This document shows positions 10,095 through 22,105 of a stretch of 64,000 nt of DNA, piece after piece. Position 1 is the stretch's first letter, and each line of letters begins with the position of its first letter. Under the pieces are notes generated by a model. That model did not search any database. It worked only from the letters and a program-made list of their open reading frames with translations, and was not told where the DNA came from. The stretch covers positions 19,670 through 83,669 of the forward strand of contig MU128984.1 in NCBI GenBank assembly GCA_014904985.1, in the 5' to 3' direction. Source of the stretch: Hydnum rufescens UP504 (taxonomy: Eukaryota > Basidiomycota > Agaricomycetes > Cantharellales > Hydnaceae). Position numbers and translations under genes: made by a program.

Positions 10095-10823
10095 AGATAG
10101 GTATATAAGCTAGCAGATTTTCTTGTTCCCCCCCATCTCCTCACTCTGGAAATCAACCACTGTCAACTACTGTCTACCATTCTGCTTAATATCTAAAGAA
10201 CTGTCTATCTAAAGCCATCTGGAGCTAAGTCATCTTCAAGGTTGTTGAGACCAAGCTACTGGAAGCCATCTACACAAAATACTGAAGCCAAGGATAGTTG
10301 CAGAACCTAAGGTTAGAGTTGCTGGACATCCAAGGAAAAAGTAAGCATAACGAAATACGAGTCAGGAAAGAAGATTGAAGCATACTAACCAAACTAACCA
10401 AGCGCTGACCATTCTATAGCCCACAGATATCCGCATTTTGACTAGGAGGACGTAAACAAGGACACACAAATATCAGTAAACAAACAAACGCAACACGAAC
10501 ATGTATAAGCCTTTCCACAAGCATCCCAGACGTATAAGCCTTCCTATAAGCATCCTCCACATATAAGCCTTTCTATAAGCATTCCATACAATGTATAAGC
10601 CTTCCTATAAGCATCTACGATATATCATTGACTATTGCTAGTCCATATCACATTCCATTTTCCAATAAACACATACATATCTTGCAGAGAGTGATCAACC
10701 ATCGAAGCGAACCAACCCATTTGAATAAACAGAAACACAGTCTCCTATCTACACACTGGCTGAACCAGATTTTGATTTGACAGTCATCGGAGCTCCCAAC
10801 CCTTCTTCTATAATGGGTGCAGG
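10095..10823 (+). mobile_element. Ty3/gypsy solo LTR (copy L3)
   Basis: This is the most complete of the three LTR copies. It has a TATA-like GTATATAAGC at 10101 and the CTGGAGCTAAGTCATC block. AAGGATAGTTGCAGAACC follows, then four MTATAAGCC repeats (10504-10600), and it ends in CTTCTTCTATA. No pol lies downstream; the next sequence is unrelated. It may extend left into the TGACATCA-rich stretch. Confidence 0.72.
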
Positions 10824-11024
10824 TTCGTTTAAAGTGGGTGGGAGTGGGAGCGTAGGATCCAGCGATGTGACACCTTGTGCAACCAGAATCGTTGCTAGTG
10901 CTGGTGCCGAACTAGTTGCATCCATGGATGGGTGCGGGACCTATTTTTAAAAAACCCTGATTCACATTTATTTCTGTTGTGGAGGGAATTGGAGACATAC
11001 ATCTTTGTTGTTTCATTGGTATGT

Positions 11025-12384
11025 TCATTTGGCCATGTTCATAACATCAACTAGAAACTTGTTGATTAGTCCCAGATCATGTGTTATGGGACAGTGGATA
11101 AACACAGATTGAATAATATCGGGGATCATAGCTACTGCGCCACCGGTTCCCCAGAAGACTGATCCATCCATGTGCTGGGCGTCTCTAATTGACAACGACT
11201 GGGCAACTTGCTGGACATTCTCAAAAATGTCAGCGGAGAAATTTTTAATGGCAGCTTCAGCGATGTGCCGGTCCCCAAAGGCTGCCTTTGAAAATTCTTT
11301 GAAAGCAGGTCCAAACTGGAGATCATCCATGACAAATTCGCCAAAGCTATCGATACCAAAGGATTGTCGCCAATCTTTGTACAATGTGAAAACTGTGGTC
11401 CCAAGGTAATCGTGCAGAGAAGCAACGGAACCAATGTCAGGGAGGTGTCTGAGAAGGATTCGAAGGTAGTGTAAGCATGCTGCACACCATTGATCACTAC
11501 GAGGTCCTCCACCATCATAGTCTTCATATGAGATGGAGAGCTGATCATCATTTTGATCGATGACATCAGAGATGGGGATCTTGATGTCTTGAGAATCCAA
11601 ATCCATGTGGAAGTACTGATTGCATAGAAGTTGGGAAGCATTATCACTGAGTGGGCCCTACGGCATGGAATGTTAGGGTAGAGAATTGGGAAGAAACAAT
11701 AGAAGACACACGATTTCCACAGTATCATCACGAAGGAATAGAGGTTGACCAAGAGGTGTCCGCGGGTCGATGTCAATAGGACTGCCAGAAGGCGAGGCAC
11801 CTTCTTGCAATCCTATGTCATCATTGTCAATAGGTGATTCGATATCAGGAGGCACCCGGTTTCCATGTTCGAATTCAATAGCATGACCATGTTGGTGGTC
11901 TTCATATCCATGTTTGTCCGCACGTCCATGATCGTCCTCACATCCACGTTTGTCCTTGAGTTCATGTCAGGGCACACCAACACTCGCATGTCCGCGTCCT
12001 TGAGGTTGAATGGGTCGTACCTGAGCAGCAGATGATGTCCCTCTACCCTTTGAACCCTTGCCATGACCCCGGGAAGCTTCAGCCTCAATGTATTCACTAC
12101 TTTCGAGAGCCTTCTGCGTTTTCCGAATTTTCCGTGGCACATGAGTGCACTACAAATGAAGAAAAAGTTCAACAACTGGCCCCATGGACGACATGGAGCA
12201 CATACTTCAGGTACAATTTCACTAGAGGCCCTGGAGACATTTCCTTCAGCACTCGGATATGATGCACCCTATGGAGAAAAACACATTAGAGTGGCAGGCC
12301 ATACAAATAGTGTGCTCATACCAATTCCTTTAAGCTTCTCTTGTCGCCTGCTGATGGTCCCATTGACCCAGGATCGCCAGACAT
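11025..12384 (-). CDS. hypothetical protein, five exons
   Basis: A consistent five-exon model fits: 12384-12322, 12268-12206, 12149-12021, 11954-11712 and 11657-11025. Together they encode 376 residues. Introns are 53, 56, 66 and 54 nt, with donors GTATGA, GTATGT, GTACGA and GTGTGT. The third intron removes an in-frame TGA and has a CTGAC branch-like site. The product starts MSGDPGSMGPSAGDK. A basic segment (RKIRKTQKALE) follows, then a Gly/Arg stretch, a His/Asp/Gly-rich low-complexity part (HGYEDHQHGHA) and an acidic linker. It ends in about 190 residues of mixed helical character containing WCAACLHYLRILLRH. I recognise no family. Conserved phase across four introns argues for a real gene. 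Confidence 0.65.
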
Positions 12385-12559
12385 AATGGCCACAGAGTGC
12401 TGAATGATGGCAGCAGATTGTCGAATAACCGCCCAACCGCTGGCTATCTCCAACACCGGATTCCACCAGCAGCGACATAGGCATGAGGCCATGAGTATTA
12501 AGGCCTTGATGCTATGTGGCACAAAAGAGAGAAGAAAGGACAAGGGTGATCCCAATTGA

Positions 12560-13300
12560 GAGACAGCATGAATTGCAGGCGCACCTGAGAATTAATTTGG
12601 TTTAGCCGAGATTATTGTTAAAGTACAAGTTAATATTACCCGGAAGAAGAGCAGGATGAGCTCATTGCCTCATGGGAATGAGGTCAAAAGTATGAAGACG
12701 CTCAGTTGATAGAGGCTTGTTCTGCTTCCAACTTCTGTGGGGGAGGAGTAAAAAAACAAGACACAATGGCACGGAATATGGATAGTGTGATGACGGCACA
12801 GAATATGGATTGAGATGATTATAGAGATGAAAGTAGGACAAAACAGGATCCTCTATAGCAAGGGGTTCCCTAGCCAGTGTAGCAGCAGGATTACCCAGGA
12901 AGGGTTAGGCGAGACAAAACCAGGGGTGGGCGACCTCATGAAGGTGAAAGTGAGACCAAGGCAAGCCCAAAGCTTTGATTCCGGACCAAAAGATCGCCCA
13001 GTGCTGTCGGAAGCTAACATTGGCTTACCCAAGCAAAGGCAGGGCTCCCATTGGCCATTTTCAGGTTTACCCGGACCTCATACCCCAGAGCTTCTCGGGG
13101 GCTACCGCCCCTGAACCCCCGGTATTTTTGAGGGGGACCCAGTGCCAAAAAATATGGCCTAGCAAGCCTGATTTTTCAAGCACAAACCCAAGAGCAACCC
13201 TAGTAAACTCATAGAGATTAGACCTACTTAGGTAGAATGTACCTATATAGAATATTCTACCTAACTAGGTACCCAAATATGATTGCCTCAGGTGTGCTCT
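12560..13300. other. gene-free stretch with inverted repeat
   Basis: No gene was recognised. TTAGGTAGAAT (13229-13239) pairs with ATTCTACCTAA (13254-13264) around an AT-rich centre. A GC-rich run near 13097-13135 could also fold. These may be remnants of a small element. Confidence 0.45.
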
Positions 13301-13301
13301 G

Positions 13302-15210
13302 ATGGATCTTTCTGATCCATATCCTCACAGGCCCTCACTGGACGCGATCACAGCCGTAACTGGGTCAGGTGCATCCAATCCTGTCCCACTAAAGAAGGCG
13401 TATATCGCAAGTGTGGAGTCCCCCTCAACAGAAGCCGCTCTCATTTCCTTTCGCCTTCCAAGGAACGTGATTTCGACCGTATGGGAGAACGATGGGGCTG
13501 CGTTTCTCGGTTTATATCGTCGGCGCCGCGTATCCTTGACTACTGACTGTGGTGTCACTAGTGGACATTCACCTACCGCCTGGTCACCCTTCGCCCGCTA
13601 GTCCACTGGGGCTCGTTCACTTCTTTCGTGCGCTCGAAGATGTCGAATCTCCAGATGTGCTAGCCCAATGCATGGCGCTCTTCTTTGTAAGTGCCGTTTT
13701 CGACGTCAGACCTTGCTTGCCACTGGTTTAAATTACTCATTGTTTTTCCCTTGGACAGGAAGAGTATTATTCGACTCATACGTGGCCCCTGCTTTCTGTG
13801 GCTGTGTGATCAAGGGACATCCTACATCTCCAGGGAAAGGTCCCCTAAGTGAGTCCTGGTTTCAAGAAATATGGGTCCTTGCGGCTCGGCAGAGATCAAG
13901 GAGCACGTCCAAGATGGACGTGGAAGAAGCCTTCGAATTCAAGACCTTCAGCTGTCCCCATGGATTGTTGCGTGCAAAGTTCCCCTGGATGACCGACCTC
14001 TCAGTCGAGAGGGAAAGCTGAGGAATCCTGTGGAGTGTGCAGACTACCAGAGTTTCTTTAGACCGGATCGGATGAACACATTGACCTACTAGTTAGTGGT
14101 CCCCCTTCCTTCACTTATCTTCCCAGGTGGCTGCTTTTTGACTGTGATTCCATGTCATCCATTTGGAAAGCTTGGACAGTATGGACGGAAACGCCCCTTT
14201 TCTTATGGACGTGAACGTTTCCTCCCGCGTGCACTTGGGCTGCCTGGCTTACCTATCGAGTGCCATTCCGAGGTCCTCAATTCGGATCTCTTAGGAAATT
14301 GAGACATGAGGGAGTTCATCTTGGGTGGGTATGAACTCGGATATTCTATATATAACTCCAGCGTAGGCCTTTAACGCCCAATTGGGGGCCTAACAGTAAG
14401 ACCCCTGCTACTGGAAGCAGACGTCGCGCGGAACCTGATGTCTGTCTGGGGAGACTACCATTACAAACAGCCCGGACAGGGAGTAGGACGCATGGAAAAG
14501 TGTGTGGTTACTTTCCTCCTCGTGCCTTGCCTGCCCATTGATGTCGTCAACAGTGAGCTCGTGATCGAGATGCAGGTATTTTGATCATCACTCAACAGCA
14601 ACGAAGATGGTCTCCTCGGGAGACTCGAACTCGCCCATGAGGAATTTGTGCCCGCATTAAACTGATTCTTGAACAGCTGTATTTCCGATGAACTAGTAAG
14701 TAAGCCTGGCCCCCAGTAACATTGCTGCCCCCCATTTTGATCCGCCTGGGGACGCGTGCGGATGAACAGTTGCGAACGCGGAGATGTGACGGACACTACC
14801 AGATCCTCCTTCCGGTGGACCCCCCTTCTCCGGGGCTCCCTTGGCGCTGCATCGGACGCCAGCGACTGAACAGGCTTTCATGACCAAGAACATCGAGGTG
14901 AATTTCTCGAGTTTCAGTGCGCACCAGTGCTCAAAGGTGTACGTTGCGACTGACCAAGTAGTCAGTACATCAATTTGAGGTTCTGGTCAGCCAGCAGTGG
15001 CGAGCTCCATCCCCTTTTCTCGATGTGCTCGGCCACCTTCATTCATGCCATGCCCCCTCTAACAGAATTCGAGCTCGGAAATCAGATGATGTATACGGAT
15101 CCGAATGATCAGAGCGCCCTATCATCGTTGGCTGATCTCAGTACTGCACGGTACACACTCGCCTCCCCTTTGTTTTCATCCTTTCCATTGACGTCTTTGG
15201 TGATCTAGGT
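13302..15210 (+). CDS. uncharacterised multi-exon gene or pseudogene
   Basis: Coding-like pieces follow one another on the plus strand, but I could not join them into one frame. They start at ATG 13302 (MDLSDPYPHRPSLDAITAV..). An exon ending CMALFF is followed by a clear intron, GTAAGTGCC (13687) to TTGGACAG (13759), and then EEYYSTHTWPLLSVAV. Next come a piece with PWIVACKVPLDDRPLSREG (near 13970), one with VCHLGCLAYLSS-like hydrophobic content (14240), VTFLLVPCLPIDVVNSELV (14510) and TKNIEVNFSSFSAHQCSKVY (14900). I recognise no family. Single-base losses, seen elsewhere in this window, may explain some frame breaks. Confidence 0.4.
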
Positions 15211-15357
15211 CCAGAGCCAGTTGTTATCAGTCGTGAGAAGACACTAGATGCACAACGTATTGAAATTAAGCGCCCTCTCGGCAATTTCCACAGGGGGGTC
15301 CACATAGACCTTGCTTTGACACTTCGTGTTGATTGATTGTGAGCTAGCGAATTATCG

Positions 15358-17814
15358 ATGTCGTGGAACACCGGAAGCTCTGGATACGGTCCCTCACCTC
15401 ATGCTCCAGCCGGTTACAGGTGGGTACGAGTCTGAGAGCCCAGGGCACTGTCTAATGTCCGTATCAACATCTAGCCTCTCTGCAGGGTGAGGACACCTCC
15501 ATTGTTATCCTATCTTGTATAGATTTATGTCTCCTGTCGTTAATCTTAGTCAGTACCGCGATGGAAGTCACTTTCCTCCCCCAGGACCACCACCTTCCCA
15601 ACGGGATGTTACCCCCCGCCGGGCCCTCCCTCCAACTTTGGCGGTTATAGGTGAGTTTCCTATGTAAAGATAGCCCTTTAATCGGGCAATGTAGTTGGAG
15701 GATGGTGGAGTTATAGCGAAGATCGTTTTCCTATAACCAGCGCTCCCATGGAATATCCTGGTGAATCATATCACTGTCACCAGGCACCCCACCATCATGG
15801 CTCATAGGAGGATGATCAAACAGAGTATGAAAATTCCGGAGGCTATCATCATACATCACAACCCTATCCTGGTGAATAATTCCTTCAAGCTTCGTCGTGT
15901 TCCTAGGTGACTTGAATACCACATTCTTGGCCCTTGATACTCTTCCAGTAGAGCTTTGTAAGTCCCGGAGCTCCTTTTTGGATCCGGAGTCCCATTAATT
16001 GACTGTATGTGTGGGATGAATACCGATTAGACCTGCCCCCCTCTCCTGTTCAACACTATGGCCCAGAGTTTGAAGGAGCGGACGGTCAGAAGCACCGGCC
16101 ATATTTTCAAAACTCGATGTGTAGCGGTAAAAAGAAGGCACTTTGCGTAAGCCCGCTCGGTCCTTGATACCATCTCCTTTTGTGAGGTTAAGCCCTGTAC
16201 GTTCAGATTGGTATCAACTATACCGGAGCGAGTTCTGAGCTTAGGGGATGTATCAACGACGCTAGAAATGTCCGAAATTTCCTCATCCGTTAGCTCCCCC
16301 TGTTTTTCTCACATATTTCCTGATTTAATTGATACAAAATTTGCCCCAGGGACGTTTGGATACAAGGAGGACGACATCGTCTTCCTCACGGATGACTCTC
16401 ACCATCCCGCACAAATACCCACCAGGGCCAATATGATACGGGCTATGCAGTGGCTAGTGCGCGATGCGCGCCCCCATGATTCCCTGTTCTTCCATTGTAC
16501 GAATAGTCATCTGATTATGGTTTGACATGCTGACTCGTCTGTTCTTCGGTGTATTTATTTCTTAGACTCTGGGCATGGGGGTCAGGCTAAGGATGAAGAC
16601 GGCGACGAGGACGACGGCTATGATGAAACTATTTTCCCCGTTGATTTCCAGACTAGCGGCCAAATTGTCGATGAGTTGAATATATCAATGCATTGCCTCG
16701 CCGATCGTTGCAGACCCACTGATGCTGTCCCAGCGAGCTATTTTTTACGATGGTCAAGCCCCTCCCAGCTGGTTGTCGGCTCACCGTAGGCTGCCTTAAA
16801 TGTGGCCCATGTTAATTTCATGTTCTAACGGTGCCGCATGCCCGGGATCTAGGCTATTTTCGATGTAGGTCTCAGGTTCGCAGCCATTGGGGGGAAAAAC
16901 TGACTATCATGGCTTCAGTCTTGCCATTCTGGTTCTGTTCTTGGTGAGCCTAAAATCAATCCTATTCACGACGAGGCACTCAAATCCTACTCTTCTTCAA
17001 TGTGCTCCAAGATCTTCCTTACATGGTAAATTGCATGATTTTTAGCCCAGTTGCGATTACTTGCTGAGATATGATCTTCAGTACTCGACTGAAGGCAAGA
17101 TTAAGGAGCCTAACTTGCTAGCTGAAGCAGGCCAAGGGCTTCTCCAGAGTGGAATGGCCTACGTGCGGGGTGATTCCGCAGGAGCTCTCAGTGGCCTTGT
17201 GAGCCTCGTTAAAGAAGCGGTGAATACGAACTCGGGGGTAGAACACCATGCAAAACAGACTAGGACTAGCCCAGCTGATGCTATTTCTTGGAGTGGATGT
17301 AAAGATAATCAGACTAGTGCGGATACTGTCGAGGTTGGGCAGAGCACGGGTGCCATGAGCTTCGTAAGTGTGGATCTGTGATTGATGCATTCTGTGAGAA
17401 GTGATGCGCCCCTGTTACCCAGGCATTCATAGATACTCTCAGTACGTGTCGTCTCTATTATGTTTGCCCGTTCCTTTCCCTTACAGTACCCCCGATAGGC
17501 AAAAATTCGCACCAAACGTACCAGGAGCTTCTCGTGAATATCAGGTTCGTCGCGCAACCTAACCTCTCGTCGCTGTTCTTCGCTCATGGATACACTTCCG
17601 TCATGAAGAGAGACGCTCAGCCGCAAGTACAGTCAGAAGCCTCAGGTAAGTCCTCTTGCTAAGGGAGTATCGATACCCCCACTCACTTCCTTCGATTCCA
17701 AGTTGTCGAGTTCACATCCAATGGTGGGAAGACCCTGCGCTTTGTGTGCAATTTCCTCCTTTCCTCCTAACACCTTAGCTTTTACAGGACACCAATGCTC
17801 TCTTCATTTGCTGA
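15358..17814 (+). CDS. type I metacaspase (peptidase C14 family)
   Basis: This is a caspase-like cysteine protease with Arg/Lys specificity, linked to fungal stress responses and cell death. The first exon (15358-15419) starts [19 protein letters not shown], the usual Pro/Gly/Tyr-rich prodomain. The catalytic part is fully readable across 16031-16146, 16207-16288, 16350-16496, 16566-16674, 16734-16785, 16853-16864, 16919-16943, 17012-17025, 17082-17363, 17423-17441, 17487-17544, 17609-17645, 17703-17723 and 17788-17814. All phases agree and it ends LFIC-stop. The p20 core shows KKALCIGINY, the catalytic His in HYSGHGGQ and the catalytic Cys in DSCHSGS. The acidic [12 protein letters not shown] follows the His. 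The Pro-rich exons between 15420 and 16030 are uncertain: one probable single-base loss at 15603-15605 and unresolved in-frame stops near 15800-15875. Confidence 0.88.
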
Positions 17815-20440
17815 GAGTTGTGCAGCAGCGACCTGCGCACGCTGAACACATTCTGTCCCCTCTTATCTTTTCAAATCATTGAATGAAATGTTCTGTTTTT
17901 GTAACCTGTGTACTTCGTTACTTCTGCTCCCATCAAGTCTTCTATCCTGAATAACTTGGGCGATTTATGAGCCCACGAGCTCATTTGACGAGATTATGAC
18001 CTGGTTGTGGCCTCGTTCGTCCTGGCTTGACATGCCATAAGCCCCGGAGGAAAATGACCTCACAGACCCCTTGGGATGCATGAAGGACTGTTTGCTTCAT
18101 CACTCTTGAACCAGATCAATGGCGCGCAGAGAGATAGAGTACCGAAGTTGAGTTGTTTGGGACTATCAAAGCAACGACGAGGGAGAAGGGGAAGGCTCAA
18201 AAGACTGAATCCTTCCATTCGACCACCTCCGTCTTCCGAAACATGCTTTATGTGAACACTAATGTCGATCACTTTCTGGAGGTCAACTATCAGCAACATA
18301 TCATGCTAACAATGTTGGCTGTAGTTGAGAGTTGTCAAGGGCAGGTGTTGTCCACTGACAGTCCAACTGTCCCAGCCAGTATGTGGGACAGTTTGAATCC
18401 TACAAATCCTGCCATTGACGGTGGTGAAAGCAATATCTGCAACTGATCGTCAGCACTGCCTCTCCTTCCTGGATCACGATTGGTCACCAGACGGAACCTG
18501 TTGGCATACCCTTTATTACAAGCTGAGGTCATTTTAGGCTAATCAGATTAGCAGTCGATTCATTATAGAATTGCAGCAAATTGCGATTCCGGCGCTACGA
18601 GACTGTGTCAGCTGCTGTCCGGTTCGGTCTGGTTCACTTGTTCAGAACCGCACCGCCGAAATGCGCCCCTTCTGGGACGAAGAATCCATAGAGGGGATCA
18701 ATGTAATCAATGTAGCACTACGTACACAACAAATGAATTTCCCAATGGAAAAGCCACATCACATGGGCGACGATATATCGATAAGCCCACCAGATCGTGG
18801 CCCGAATAGGCAGAATTCCTGGGGCCTGTCCCTTACTTTTTTCTCCAAACGGGCCACATTGGATATGAGCTCGTCGATTAACGAATCCAGCAACCGAGGC
18901 ACTATGCTTCTTCCCTAAAGAGGGGAGGATGGACCCGAGCTGCACTCGGATCCACAGTTGTACCGCGGGCCCCTTCACGCAATTCATCCCGTCTTCCTAA
19001 CAGCGTCGAGTGGCAACACTAGCATTTGATCATGTAACCCCCGACGGAGCTCGGTGGCGAACAGGGATGGACAACTTGAGAATCAACTCTTTACGTCTGA
19101 TAGCGTGTATTCACTGTATAGGTATCCATTTTCCTCGGTAGATGGAGACGATTCAGGAACAGGTACGCAGTGGCGATGTTAATTGAAATTGTTCGGAAGC
19201 CTTCTCAGCCCTATGAGAGTCAAGAGTATTGATCTCCAACTCTCCATCCGCCGTAATGTTAGCATTCGACCTCTGCCAGATGCTTGGCCTCGCAAAGAAA
19301 GCAAAGAGGCCCACGTTCGTAAGACAAATGTCTGTATTGAAGTACCGACGCTTTGGACAGGCCAGGACGAGACGTGCTGATGTCAACACAAGCTGCTAGC
19401 GATGATCCACCAGTCAAGACCAATCTCTAAAGAAAACCGCTACCGGCCGGTCAGGCGGCAGCAACCCCCAGGGTTGGCACGATTTGGGACCAGGCTCTTC
19501 GTCAAAAGTGGAAGAATGGCTCCTAGAACGAAGTCTTAGCAAGGTATGTACTATATTTGGGAAACATATAGCACTGTGACGGGGGCCCATGGAGGTCGAT
19601 AGGGATGGCTAACACAGGCCAAAGGATTGCTGGTGGACTGCCAGGGATCATCAATCGTGCGGGATTAAAGTGTCGATGGACATAACCAAGGGACGCCAAT
19701 ACCGAGAAATCATGCGTATGTCTCTCCTCCTGTGAGTGGAAATAACTATGCCCCAGATGATTACATCCCGACATGGATGGATGTATGCACAGGGAAGCGG
19801 AGCCAGAAAATCGGCGTAATCGTAGGGGCCTTCTAGGCCGCTGTCATATGTCCGCCTCAGGGTTATCATGTGTCAAGCCCAGCCGCATCGTTGCCCAAGC
19901 AGGGTGATCTAGGTAAAGAATGTCGTAGCGCTGTAAGGTTAGCGCCACGGCATTCACCGCAAGGTCAACACACAACCCCTGTGTGTCAATCGGTACGTCC
20001 CATCGGATCCAATTGGTGTTGGGAGAAGGCCATTTTGGGTGTCGTCAGGTAGAGTGCCTTGAGATGAAGACAATGAATATAGGCTGATGTAACGGTGGCT
20101 CCGGGTTGTGTGCTATGAGCAGCAGCGGACTGGAATAAAAGAACAAGGGACACAGGCCATGTGGATAGCAAATTATCTCTCAATAAGCGGGTTGTAGGTA
20201 TTCAACCGATGCTGCCGAACAACGGGGAGACGCGAGAAATTGATGGTTCCAGGGAGATTCACTGGAGATTCATATGGCAACAAGGGAATGTTCTGTCCAG
20301 TTTGATAGGTGCAGGTAGATTGTCTGGAGTTCAGATCTAGAGTAAAAAGGATAAAATCAAGAGAATCGATGTTGCCTCCGGACCGGGCGCACACCTGACA
20401 GACAAGTCAACTCGGAAATCATCCTCACCGTTGCAGGCAA
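17815..20440 (-). other. unassigned region, possible minus-strand gene remnants
   Basis: Several minus-strand frames have coding-like character. Examples are SLGKKHSASVAGFVNRRAHIQ (near 18900), PKRRYFNTDICLTNVG (19330), HQPIFIVFISRHST / NTNWIRWDVPIDTQG (20050), GPYDYADFLAPLPCAYIH (19810) and NIDSLDFILFTLDLNS (20360). They cannot be joined confidently. They could be one decayed gene or one broken by sequence errors. I recognise no family. The plus-strand frames at 18153-18446 and 18571-18918 look like shadows. Confidence 0.3.
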
Positions 20441-20443
20441 GAG

Positions 20444-22105
20444 ATGCCCACTCTTGAATATCCACATTCGGGCACAGGGTCACCCTATAGGGATCGTAAA
20501 GGTCAGCCCCCGCTGCCCTGGGCACCAATGTACATGCTGACGGGGTATTTTGGCACCCAAGACCCATTCCAAGATCCCTTCCCGACCACGCGACCAGGAG
20601 AATCCAAACAATCTCCTCGACGTCCCACTACAGGACATCGCACTCAGAATCCCCACCCATCAATGATGGAGGCTCTCCAGGACGTGGTCACCGTCAAGGC
20701 CCGTCTCGCGCGAAGCCCACAAGATCATCAACCGCCATTGGGTGAGTCTCACGGATATTTCTTTAGAGATTAGAATGTGATTCCATTATACTTTATAGTA
20801 CAATCACTGCTCCCACCTCTTCCAGACCTCGCCAACCTCAGCGCACCATGACCACCGACCCCACCGACAAAACCGGTCGGGCAACACCGCCGCCGCCATC
20901 CAAACCAGTGAAGAAGAAGAGCACCCACGTCGATCTCATCGATCAATTAGACTATAGCGGCCTTGGGGGCGGAAGTACGTTCCTGATCCAGTTCTCGCAT
21001 TATATCATGTTGTCTGACCACGTATGTCCCCCTCTCTTTCAGCCTTCCACCACGACGGCCCCTTCGACGCACTGGCTCCCTCTCGAAACAGAAACGGCCA
21101 GAAGGCACCTATGAGTGCCTTCAATGACGCTGACCAGCTCGACGATCCCACTGCCCCCGACCCTACCCAATTGCACAGGAGAAAGAACAGCGACTCACCC
21201 TATGCTATCGCGACCACTTACATCGGCACCACGGGCGTTAACCGTTATTCAGAACCCCTGAAGTCGCCTGTCAAGTCTGCCCTTGCCGAAGCCTGGGGAC
21301 GTGCTGACCCTGAACCGTTCGAGGAGTTCTCTGCTGGAGGATACTCGGCTGCCCCCAGCACGTATGCTGAATCTGTCGAGAGTGAGGAGGGCGCCCCTAG
21401 TGGTAAGATCTCGGGCAAGAGAGGACAGTATGTCTTCTTCGACCCGTGCCTTCATCCTTTGCCCCTGAAACTGACTCGTCATGTGATGCCCCTAGTTGCG
21501 GCTAGAAATGCTCGCCGAAACACTCGAATTGCACCTCCTCCACAGCCCATCATCCTCCCTGGTTCCGTGACGGACAGCGGTTTTGAGCCCCCCAGTGCTA
21601 GCCCACCCCTCTCCCCTGTGACCGCAAAACGAAACAGGTCGATTATGAACCGATTCCGGAGGCGCGCAAATAGCTCCTCTCTTCCTGCTCCACTGCCAGA
21701 TCGCGACGATATTGCTTCCTCTCCCGAGAGCCAGAGCGGTCAGCGCCCTGTCTGTCCTGGTATTCGATCGCACATTTAACATTATCATATCCTGTTCGAT
21801 TATTAGGAATGCCATGGGACGGTCAGCTCCCCTCCCCAACTACACCGGACGAATACGTCATCATCGACAACGGGAGACCAATTACAGTGATGTACGCTAA
21901 AGACAGACCAGCCGGTGCTATTGATTATCGCTCTCGTCCACCGCTCACCCAGAAAGCCCTGCCAGACCCACCTGCAGATGACTACCTCACGCAGTCCACC
22001 ATGAGTGAAGGTGGCCGAGCCGGCAGTCCGGGAATCCGTCTAGGAAGGAAGTCGAGCTTGTACAAGAAGGTGAAAGGTCTCGGCGCCAGGGTTGCGAGCA
22101 GGTAA
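20444..22105 (+). CDS. Pal1-family cell morphology protein
   Basis: Pal1 proteins act in cell shape and early endocytic sites at the fungal cortex. The proposed exons are 20444-20741, 20799-20974, 21043-21427, 21506-21738 and 21807-22105. Visible family marks are a DPFQDPF motif and GHRTQNPHPSMMEALQDVV in exon 1. VDLIDQLDYSG is followed by TFHHDGPFDALAPSRN, the Pal1 core, split by the 20975-21042 intron. Then come NARRNTRIAPPPQP and a basic Ser-rich tail ending GLGARVASR. Introns 2-4 keep phase. Intron 1 does not: one extra base is needed at the GGG of 20740-20742, probably an assembly under-call. The first ATG is also uncertain; a shorter start lies at 20848 (MTTDPTDK). Confidence 0.75.

Noticed and set aside
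13060..13140. GC-rich foldable sequence as a terminator or structured RNA
   Set aside because: No transcript context, and such folding is expected by chance in a GC-rich run; nothing specific supports a function.
15358..17814. Metacaspase as a dead pseudogene because of many short broken frames
   Set aside because: All catalytic exons join in phase with proper splice sites and both active-site residues are present; the fragmentation is due to very short exons.
20337..20567. Minus-strand ORF overlapping the Pal1 start
   Set aside because: It overlaps the DPFQDPF coding exon of the Pal1 gene and has no recognisable content of its own in the overlapping part.
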